From NCBI RefSeq assembly GCF_016863115.1, contig NZ_BOOG01000031.1, positions 25,256 through 89,255 of the forward strand: DNA of 64,000 nucleotides, read 5' to 3'. Positions 1-6,410 of the stretch are shown one piece after another. The position numbers and the translations under genes were made by a program. Below the pieces are notes generated by a model. The model had not been told where the DNA came from, ran no database searches, and saw only the letters and a list, made by a program, of their open reading frames with translations. The stretch comes from Sphaerimonospora thailandensis. GTDB taxonomy: Bacteria; Actinomycetota; Actinomycetes; Streptosporangiales; Streptosporangiaceae. The number at the start of each line of letters is the position of its first letter. The stretch's first letter is position 1.

Positions 1-616
1 GCAGTGCACGTGCCACCTCGACCAGGACTCGCGCGGGCACCACCACGCCGTGTCGTTCGTCCTGCCGCTCGGGGTGCCACAGGAAGTCCTCGGCCGCGAT
101 CCGATAGCGGTCGGTGGCGGCCATCGTGACCCGCACGCCGTCGATGTCCACCCGGATGCCGGTGAGCATCGGCAGCGTCTCGTCCCGGCTCGCGGCGGCG
201 GCGACGTGGCCGACCGCGCTCGCGAAGGCGCCCCCGCCCACCGCACCGATCTCCCGCGGCATGGCGGGCGGCTTCGGGAAGTCCTCATCCGGCAGCGTGA
301 GCAGACTGTATTCCAGGCTGCCGCAGCGCAGCACGGCCTCCGCGCCGCTCCTGGCGATCTCGACGGGGCGGTCCGGGAGGCTTCTGGTGATCTCGGCCAG
401 GACCCGGCCCGGGATCAGGACCCGCCCCGGCTCGGCGACATCGGCCTCGATCCGCGCGCGGGCGGACACGTCATAGTCGAAGGCCGAGACGTACAGGTCC
501 TCGCCCGCCTCGAGCAGCAGTCCCGACAGCACGGGGATGGCGGGCCTGCCCGGCAGCACGCGGGCGGTCCAGGTCACGGCCTCGGCGAGCACACTGCTGT
601 TCACCTGGAATTTCAC
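1..616 (-). CDS. Second DNA polymerase III beta (sliding clamp) paralogue, 3' end outside window
   Basis: The minus-strand reading from a GTG at 616 (GGAGG 5 nt upstream) is a beta-clamp sequence; 205 residues are visible before the window edge. It begins VKFQVNSSVLAEAVTWTAR and contains the clamp motifs SAFDYDVSA, LAEITRSLPDRPV, ETLPMLTGI and ATDRYRIAA, all matched by the origin-linked dnaN at 53428. It diverges in the second half (FLWHPERQDERHG). Sliding clamps are homodimeric rings that tether polymerase to DNA. Some actinobacteria carry a second, non-origin clamp gene whose role is not settled. It lies downstream of the two-component regulator on the same strand, with a 115-nt gap. The C-terminal third is not visible, so whether the protein is complete is unknown. 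Confidence 0.9.
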   Translation of the reverse strand, partial: MKFQVNSSVLAEAVTWTARVLPGRPAIPVLSGLLLEAGEDLYVSAFDYDVSARARIEADVAEPGRVLIPGRVLAEITRSLPDRPVEIARSGAEAVLRCGSLEYSLLTLPDEDFPKPPAMPREIGAVGGGAFASAVGHVAAAASRDETLPMLTGIRVDIDGVRVTMAATDRYRIAAEDFLWHPERQDERHGVVVPARVLVEVARAL

Positions 617-731
617 CTTGGCCTCCTGCTCTCCCGGTCCGCGTCTCGTTGCAAAGGTAGCCCGTGGGACCGACAGAAAAGACCGGGCTCGCAAGACCGG
701 CCTGAGAGAACCGCGCCGCCCGGCCTGAGCA

Positions 732-1379
732 CTACCGGCTGTTGAGGAACGCCAGCACGGCGAGGACGCGGCGGTTGTCGTCGTCCGAGGGGGCCAGGCC
801 GAGCTTGGCGAAGATGCCGGCCGTGTGCTTGCCGACCGCGCTCTCGCTCAGGTACAGCCGCTGGCCGATGGCGGCGTTGGATCTCCCCTCGGCCATGAGC
901 TCCAGCACTTCGCGCTCCCGCGGGGTGAGCTTGCTCAGCGGTTTGTTACGTGCGTTGCCGGCCAGCAGCTTGGCGATGACCTCCGGATCCATGGCCGTGC
1001 CCCCGGCGGCCACGCGGCGCACGGCGTCGACGAACTGTTCGCCGTTGAACACGCGGTCCTTGAGCAGGTAGCCGATCCCGCCCGAGCCGTCGGCCAGCAA
1101 CTCCCTGGCGTAGAGCTGCTCGACATGCTGGGACAGCACGAGGACCGGCAACCCCGGGACCTGCTTTCTCGCCGCCAGCGCCGCCTGCAGGCCCTCGTCG
1201 GTGAAGGTCGGCGGAAGCCGTACGTCGACGACGGCCACATCGGGACGCTCCCGGATAAGGGCGGCGTGCAGTTCGGGACCGGACTCGACGGCCGCGACCA
1301 CGTCGAAGCCGTACGCGCCGAGCAGATGGACCAGGCCCTCCCGCAGGAGATGGAGGTCTTCCGCTATGACTACCCGCAC
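732..1379 (-). CDS. NarL/LuxR-family response regulator
   Basis: 215-residue response regulator. The receiver domain spans residues 1-120 with acidic pocket E7/D8, phospho-acceptor D52 (VVDVRLPP) and conserved lysine K107 (YLLKD). A LuxR-type helix-turn-helix occupies about 150-200 (LTPREREVLELMAEG, AVGKHTAGIFAKLGL). The GTG start at 1379 was chosen because the receiver fold begins there (VRVVIAEDLHLLREG) and it overlaps the end of the kinase gene by 10 nt, indicating translational coupling. It is predicted to be phosphorylated by the upstream kinase and to regulate a nearby target, plausibly the divergent ABC exporter. The target assignment is inference. Confidence 0.95.
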   Translation of the reverse strand: MRVVIAEDLHLLREGLVHLLGAYGFDVVAAVESGPELHAALIRERPDVAVVDVRLPPTFTDEGLQAALAARKQVPGLPVLVLSQHVEQLYARELLADGSGGIGYLLKDRVFNGEQFVDAVRRVAAGGTAMDPEVIAKLLAGNARNKPLSKLTPREREVLELMAEGRSNAAIGQRLYLSESAVGKHTAGIFAKLGLAPSDDDNRRVLAVLAFLNSR

Positions 1380-2890
1380 CCCTCGCCCTCCTCGGCCCGC
1401 TTCGCCTGTGCGGTGAGCAAAGCAGCTGCCGTGTACATGGCGCCGCCCAGGGCGATCATGCCGGCGATCACCGGCCACTGGAACGACTCGGGGAGATGAA
1501 GCGCGAGGAACCACGACTTTCCGGTTTCCCCGTTTCCGGTGAGCTTGATGACCATCGGGACGAACCCCTGTGGGAATGTGGGGACTGCGGCCAACGTCCA
1601 GCCTACGGCGATGGTCACGCTCTTCCATGCTGGGTGCGGCGCGCGCGCCGTACCCAGCGCGCGAGGCAGCTCCAGAACGGCCGTGGTCGGGCCGCCTGCC
1701 GGGCTGTTCAGCGCGAGCACGCCGTCGAAAGCCGCCATCCTGCGTTCGATGCCGTTCAGGCCGGTGCCGCGTGCCGGGTCGGCCCCGCCATGCCCGTTGT
1801 CGGTGACGCTGACCCGCAGGTTCCCCTCCCGGTGGCTGATGTCGATCCACGCCTCCGTCGCTTCGCCGTGCCGTACGGCGTTGGTTAGCAGCTCGCTGAT
1901 CGCGAAGTAGGCGGCAGACTCGACGGGGGCCTGCGGGCGGGTGGGCAGATCCACCGTCACGTGCGTGCGCATCGGGCTGTCCAGGGCGAGCGCCCGTACG
2001 GCGTCACCGAGGCCGCGCTCGGCGAGGACCGGGGGATGGATGCCGCGCACCACCTGGCGGAGCTCGTGCAGCGCGGTCGCCGAAGCCTCCCTGGCCTTGG
2101 CGAGCAGCGCCTTCGCCGCGTTCGGGTCGGAGCCGACGAGTTGCTCGGCCGCGCCGATCGTCATGCCGATCGCGACCAGCCGCGCCTGTGCGCCGTCGTG
2201 CAGATCACGCTCGATCCGTCGTAGCTCCGCGGCCTGGGAGTCCACCACCTCGCCCCGTGTCCTGGCGAGCTGATCGACCCGCCGCGTCAGCCTCGCCTTC
2301 TCGGTCGGAGTCAGCAGGGCGTGCGCGAAGCGCCCGTGGATGCGCACGCCCCACGGGGCCACCCACGGTGCGGTGGCCAGGGCGAGCAGGGCGAGCACGG
2401 GCCAGAGCAGGCCGGTGCCCGTCGCGAACTGCACCACGCCCAACGCGACGATCAGCACGGGAGCCGCGGCGGCCATGGCGCCGGACCACGGGTCGGCGAG
2501 CAGGTAGGCGAAATCACGCCAGGTGGCCGGGTCCTTGAGCATCCAGTTGAAGCGGCGGTTGAACGCCGGAATCCTCGGTGTCTTGTAGAGGTTCCGCCCC
2601 TCGCGGTACCAACCGTCGGCATACGGCACCGGCGGGGGCGGGGCCGGCTGGTACGGAGCCTCGATCTCGACTCCCGACCACTCGCGGGCCAGCCGCCGGT
2701 TCAGCCCGGTCATCCCTCGCACGAGCCGTACCGCGGAAGGAAACAGGAAGACCATCCCCAAACCGAAGCTGAGCATGATGGCTGCCAGCATCACGATCGC
2801 CACAGCCTGCCCGAGCATGGCGACACCGAAGAGCACAGCCCCTTTGGCCAGTGCCGCGATCGTGGTGCCTGCAATCCGGTTGAGCGCCAT
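1370..2890 (-). CDS. HisKA_3-type sensor histidine kinase with C-terminal membrane segments
   Basis: 506-residue sensor kinase. N-terminal hydrophobic helices lie around 15-52 and a second pair around 138-182. The dimerisation helix carries the phospho-acceptor H231 in RRIERDLHDGAQ (the HisKA_3 signature). The HATPase domain follows, with N-box N337 (ISELLTNAVRHG), D364 (TDNGHGG) and a G-box near 375 (RGTGLNGIERRM). After the ATPase domain there is an uncommon tail with two more predicted transmembrane helices (about 423-445 and 472-494). The start is ATG 2890, preceded by AAGGAGAGG. The gene is co-transcribed with the response regulator and divergent from the ABC exporter genes, a common arrangement for export or antibiotic-response systems. 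Confidence 0.93.
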   Translation of the reverse strand: MALNRIAGTTIAALAKGAVLFGVAMLGQAVAIVMLAAIMLSFGLGMVFLFPSAVRLVRGMTGLNRRLAREWSGVEIEAPYQPAPPPPVPYADGWYREGRNLYKTPRIPAFNRRFNWMLKDPATWRDFAYLLADPWSGAMAAAAPVLIVALGVVQFATGTGLLWPVLALLALATAPWVAPWGVRIHGRFAHALLTPTEKARLTRRVDQLARTRGEVVDSQAAELRRIERDLHDGAQARLVAIGMTIGAAEQLVGSDPNAAKALLAKAREASATALHELRQVVRGIHPPVLAERGLGDAVRALALDSPMRTHVTVDLPTRPQAPVESAAYFAISELLTNAVRHGEATEAWIDISHREGNLRVSVTDNGHGGADPARGTGLNGIERRMAAFDGVLALNSPAGGPTTAVLELPRALGTARAPHPAWKSVTIAVGWTLAAVPTFPQGFVPMVIKLTGNGETGKSWFLALHLPESFQWPVIAGMIALGGAMYTAAALLTAQAKRAEEGEGCG

Positions 2891-3027
2891 TTGCCCACCT
2901 CTCCTTCTGCCGTCAGTTTCCTCCAGGGCGAGGTCGGCGCGCAGTGGCCTCAGGCGCCGGATGGGGGTGGGGACAAGTACACCCCTGTCGGGTTCCCAGC
3001 CGCATTCCCGCCGCGCCGCCCGGTTCC

Positions 3028-3040
3028 TAGCGTTGTCCAC
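3028..3040 (+). promoter_or_regulatory. Putative leaderless promoter -10 element for the ABC ATPase
   Basis: TAGCGT lies exactly 7 nt before the ATG at 3041 and there is no Shine-Dalgarno sequence. This is the spacing expected when transcription starts at the first base of the start codon. A weak -35 (TTCCCG) lies about 18 nt upstream. The 150-bp divergent region also has to hold the promoter for the kinase operon. Confidence 0.4.
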
Positions 3041-3973
3041 ATGGCGATCATCACTGTGGACAACCTGCACAAGACGTACGGCACGCGGGTGGCGGTCGAA
3101 GACGTCTCGTTCTCCGTGGAGGAGGGCGAGATCTTCGGCGTCGTCGGCCGCAACGGAGCCGGCAAGACGACGACGGTCGAATGCGTGGCCGGCCTGCGCA
3201 CCCCGACGTCGGGGACCATCCGGGTGGAGGCCGACCTGAAGCAGCAGGTCGGGGTGCAACTCCAGGACTGCTCACTGCCCGACAAGATCCGGGTCGGCGA
3301 GGCGCTGAGCCTGTACGCCTCGTTCTATTCGCGGCCGGCCGACTGGCGTGCGCTGCTCGAGGAGACCGGCCTCGATCCGCGTACGGCTTTCGCGAAGCTG
3401 TCCGGCGGGCAGCGTCAGCGGCTGTCGATCGCGCTCGCACTCGTCGGCAACCCGAAGATCGCGATCCTCGACGAGCTCACCACCGGTCTCGATCCACAGG
3501 CGCGGCGGGACACCTGGGAGCTTATCGAGCGCATCCGCGACCGCGGCGTGACCATGATCCTGGTCACGCACTTCATGGAGGAGGTCGAGCGGCTGTGCGA
3601 CCGCGTCGCGGTCATCTCGGCCGGCCGGGTCCTCGCGGTGGACACCCCGGAGGGACTCATCGCCCGGGCGGGTGGCGAGCAGCGTCTCACGTTCCGTACC
3701 CGCGAGCCGGTCGACGGCCTGCGGGCGCTCCCGGATGTGTCGTCCGTCACGACGAGCACCGATGGCATCCCAGCACAACCGGGACGGAGGGGCCGGGCTG
3801 CGACAGCCGATGACGCCGTCGAGGTCGTGGTCATCGGCACCGGTGGCCTGCTCCCCGCCGTGATGTCCGTACTGCCGGCTTCCCTGATGTCCGACCTCCA
3901 CGTCGAGCGGACCACGCTCGACGACGCGTTTCTCGCCCTCACGGGCGAACCCGCCGATCAGCCCGCCGCATAG
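3041..3973 (+). CDS. ABC exporter ATP-binding protein (DrrA/CcmA type)
   Basis: 310-residue ATPase. Walker A GRNGAGKT at 36-43, ABC signature LSGGQRQR at 120-127, Walker B IAILDEL around 140-146 with TTGLDPQ D-loop, and switch histidine in VTHFMEE. A C-terminal extension of about 100 residues is typical of daunorubicin-resistance/ABC-2 exporter ATPases. It is followed after 12 nt by the ABC-2 permease, so the two genes form a two-component exporter. The substrate cannot be read from sequence. The adjacent divergent two-component system suggests stress- or drug-induced expression. The start ATG appears leaderless. Confidence 0.93.
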   Translation: MAIITVDNLHKTYGTRVAVEDVSFSVEEGEIFGVVGRNGAGKTTTVECVAGLRTPTSGTIRVEADLKQQVGVQLQDCSLPDKIRVGEALSLYASFYSRPADWRALLEETGLDPRTAFAKLSGGQRQRLSIALALVGNPKIAILDELTTGLDPQARRDTWELIERIRDRGVTMILVTHFMEEVERLCDRVAVISAGRVLAVDTPEGLIARAGGEQRLTFRTREPVDGLRALPDVSSVTTSTDGIPAQPGRRGRAATADDAVEVVVIGTGGLLPAVMSVLPASLMSDLHVERTTLDDAFLALTGEPADQPAA

Positions 3974-3985
3974 GAGACCCAAGAC

Positions 3986-4741
3986 ATGGCGACCATCCCC
4001 CGCACGGCCCGGCTCGTAGCCGTGGAAACGAAGCTCTTCCTCCGCGAGCCCGCCGCGGTTTTCTTCACCATCATGCTTCCCGTGGGGCTGCTGCTGGCCC
4101 TGGGCCTCTCGATCCCCGACTTCCGCAAGCCGGACCCCCTGCTCGGCGGACAGCGACCCGTGGACGCGCAGTTCCCCGCCTTGATGGTCCTCCTGTCGGT
4201 CATGATGCTCGCGCTGAGCCTGCTGCCGACGACCCTGGTCACCTATCGGGAGCGGGGCATGCTCCGCCGGATGTCCACCACCCCCGTACGGCCGAGCTCG
4301 CTGCTGGCGGCCCAGCTCGTGATCCACGTTGGCGTGGCCGTCGCCGCTACGACGCTGACCCTCGGGCTGGGACACCTGGCCCTCGACATGCCGGCTCCGC
4401 CTGCGTTCTGGATGTTCGCCGGGGTCTTCGTGCTCGGCTCAACGACGCTGTTCGCCATCGGCCTGTGCCTCGCCGCTGTGACGCCGAACTCGCGGGTCGT
4501 CCAGGGCGCGGGCGCGGCCGTCCTGTTCCCGCTACTGTTCCTCGGCGGTATGTGGCTGCCGCGACAGGTGATGCCCGAGGTCCTGCGCCGGATCAGCGAC
4601 TTCACCCCGTCTGGCGCCTTCGGTCAGGGTCTCACCGACGCGCTCGCCGGTCAGGCCCCGCAACCGCTGCATCTCGCCGTACTCGCCGGATGGGCGGTGG
4701 TGGCCGGTCTCATGGCGGCACGGCTGTTCCGCTGGCAGTGA
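3986..4741 (+). CDS. ABC-2 type exporter permease
   Basis: 251-residue integral membrane protein with six predicted helices, beginning MATIPRTARLVAVETKLFLRE, a typical ABC-2 amphipathic entry followed by the first helix (FFTIMLPVGLLLALGL). The central YRERGMLRRMSTTPV stretch is the coupling-helix region of ABC-2 permeases, and the late motif LFLGGMWLPRQVMPEVLR is also characteristic. GGAG sits about 10 nt upstream of the ATG. It pairs with the preceding ATPase as a small exporter; a homodimer is likely because no second permease gene is present. Confidence 0.92.
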   Translation: MATIPRTARLVAVETKLFLREPAAVFFTIMLPVGLLLALGLSIPDFRKPDPLLGGQRPVDAQFPALMVLLSVMMLALSLLPTTLVTYRERGMLRRMSTTPVRPSSLLAAQLVIHVGVAVAATTLTLGLGHLALDMPAPPAFWMFAGVFVLGSTTLFAIGLCLAAVTPNSRVVQGAGAAVLFPLLFLGGMWLPRQVMPEVLRRISDFTPSGAFGQGLTDALAGQAPQPLHLAVLAGWAVVAGLMAARLFRWQ

Positions 4742-4781
4742 CCGGCACGGGCCCGGGCTCGCCGCCGGGTGGCGGAGATGT

Positions 4782-4796
4782 TTACCCGCGGGGTAA
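4782..4796. promoter_or_regulatory. Operator-like inverted repeat TTACCC-GCG-GGGTAA
   Basis: A perfect 6-bp inverted repeat with a 3-nt spacer lies about 40 bp upstream of the decayed XRE regulator. It is well placed to have been an autoregulatory operator. The assignment rests only on symmetry and position. Confidence 0.3.
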
Positions 4797-4833
4797 TACG
4801 TCCCGCCCCGGTCCCCGGGCTTGCGTCGGAACC

Positions 4834-5343
4834 GTGGCAGCAGCCCAGATCTATCAGCGGCCGTTCGGCGAACTGCTCCGCCACTGGCGCGAGCACCGGA
4901 GACTCAGCCAGCTCGAGCTCTCGATCCAGGCCGAGATCTCCACCCGCCACCTCAGCTTCCTTGAAACCGGCCGGGCCCGGCCGAGCCGTGACATGGTGCT
5001 CCACATCACCGAGCATCTCGAGATCCCGCTGCGCGAGCGGAACCATCTGCTGCTGGCCGCCGGCTACGCCCCGGCCTACACGGAGTCCCCGCTCGACTCC
5101 CCGCAGATGGCGGCGGTCTGCGAGGCGATCCGGCGGCTGTTGTCCGCCCATGAGCCCTATCCCGCGGTGGTCGTGGACCGGGGCTGGAACCTCGTCGACG
5201 CCAACGCGGCCATCGGCCTGATCGCCGAGGGTGTCGACCCCGACCTGCTCACGAACGTGCTGCGGGCGAGCGGTTCACCCGGAGGGGCTCGCCCCCCGCA
5301 TCGTCAACCTCGGCGAGTGGCGCGCTCACCTGCTCGGCCGGCG
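4834..5343 (+). pseudogene. Frameshifted and 3'-truncated XRE-family regulator (MmyB-like)
   Basis: From the GTG at 4834 the frame encodes an XRE helix-turn-helix (FGELLRHWREHRRLSQLELS, then FLETGRARPSRDMVLHI). It continues into the start of the MmyB-like ligand domain (PYPAVVVDRGWNLVDANAA) up to LLTNVLRAS. At about 5271-5275 the similarity jumps to the next frame, which continues HPEGLAPRIVNLGEWRAHLLGR, the expected family sequence. One extra base explains the shift. Even in the corrected frame, family-like sequence stops near 5343 and a stop codon follows at 5468. The last 70-80 residues of a normal MmyB-type regulator are therefore missing. A sequencing error could explain the shift but not the truncation, so this is most likely a decaying gene. 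Confidence 0.75.
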
Positions 5344-5469
5344 TCCGGTGACGCGTCGTCCCGAACCTCAGAACCGGACCGTGTCGCGGTCGGAGCCGGT
5401 CGTGCGAGACGTTGCCGGGCCGGGAGGCGCATACTCAGGTATCGACATCGCCGATCATGGAGGTGGGTA

Positions 5470-6204
5470 ATGGTCGTGCTGGCCCAGGTCAGTGACATCC
5501 ACATCGACGGAAGCGGACGGAACACCTCCCGGGCCGTACGGGCGCTCGACTACGCCCGGTCAATGCGTCCGGACGCGATCCTGCTCACGGGGGACATCGC
5601 CGACCACGGCGCGGTGGAGGAGTACGAGATCGTCCGCGACCTGATCTCCTTCGATGACGTGCCGCTGGTGCTCTGTCCGGGGAATCACGACGTTCGCGGA
5701 AATCTACGGAAGGTGCTGCTGGGGCGGGACGGCGATCAGCCCGTCAATCAGGCGCTAAATCTCGAGACCGTGACGATCGCGCTGTGCGACTCCAGCATCC
5801 CGGGACGAGATGACGGACACCTCGACGACGACACCCTTGCCTGGCTCGACTCGGTTCTCGCCGCCAGGCCCGGGGTGCGGGCCCTCGTCGGCATGCATCA
5901 CCCGGCGGTCGAACTCGGCATCCCGTACGTCGACGCCATCCGGCTCAACCGGCCCGAGCAGCTGCGACAGGTGCTCGACCGGCACCCGCACGTGCTGGCC
6001 GTGCTGGCCGGACACGCGCACACGGCCGCGGCCACGACGTTCGCCGGACGGCCACTGCTGGTCGCACCCGGGGTCGTGAGCACGATACTGCTCCCGGCCG
6101 AGACCCCCGTCCAACCGCCGATCGACTTCACGCTGCCCCCGGCCATCGCCATCCATCTCCTCTATGAGGATCGGATCGCGACCCACTACCGGCCGATCCC
6201 CTGA
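5470..6204 (+). CDS. Calcineurin-like metallophosphoesterase (CpdA type)
   Basis: 244-residue protein with all dinuclear-metal motifs of class III phosphodiesterases in order: VSDIHID (6-12), LTGDIADHG, CPGNHDVRG, GMHHPAVELG and LAGHAHTAA. Its length and motif spacing match CpdA-like cyclic-nucleotide phosphodiesterases, but the substrate is not certain because the fold also serves other phosphoesters. There is no signal peptide or membrane helix, so it should be cytoplasmic. The start is ATG 5470 directly after GGAGGTGGGTA. It stands alone and faces dnaB convergently. Confidence 0.9.
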   Translation: MVVLAQVSDIHIDGSGRNTSRAVRALDYARSMRPDAILLTGDIADHGAVEEYEIVRDLISFDDVPLVLCPGNHDVRGNLRKVLLGRDGDQPVNQALNLETVTIALCDSSIPGRDDGHLDDDTLAWLDSVLAARPGVRALVGMHHPAVELGIPYVDAIRLNRPEQLRQVLDRHPHVLAVLAGHAHTAAATTFAGRPLLVAPGVVSTILLPAETPVQPPIDFTLPPAIAIHLLYEDRIATHYRPIP

Positions 6205-6225
6205 GTAAACCGCTTGAACTCCTCC

Positions 6226-6246
6226 CCGGCCTGAAGTGAAGGCCGG
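6226..6246 (+). terminator. Hairpin after the metallophosphoesterase gene
   Basis: CCGGCCT and AGGCCGG form a 7-bp stem with a 7-nt loop, 22 nt after the stop codon. The flanking text (CTCCTCCCCGGCCTGAAG) also resembles terminal hairpins of IS200/IS605-type elements, so a remnant insertion end is an alternative reading. No T-run follows. Confidence 0.4.
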
Positions 6247-6350
6247 AGCACTGGCCCGCATTCCGGTAGATCGCCATCCGGCTGATCCCACAGTTGATCT
6301 TCTCACAGGCGGGACGCCCTACCGGGACGTCTGCGCGGCTTCGGTCGTGT

Positions 6351-6379
6351 CCCGGGGGCCGTGGTCTGCCACCCCCGGG
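6351..6379. terminator. GC-rich hairpin between convergent genes
   Basis: CCCGGGGG and CCCCCGGG, extended by TGG/CCA across a small bulge, form a strong stem. It lies between the convergent metallophosphoesterase and dnaB genes and could terminate both transcripts. There is no U-tract. Confidence 0.4.
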
Positions 6380-6410
6380 CGGGTCCGTCCCCCTGGTCCG
6401 GATTTGCGGA

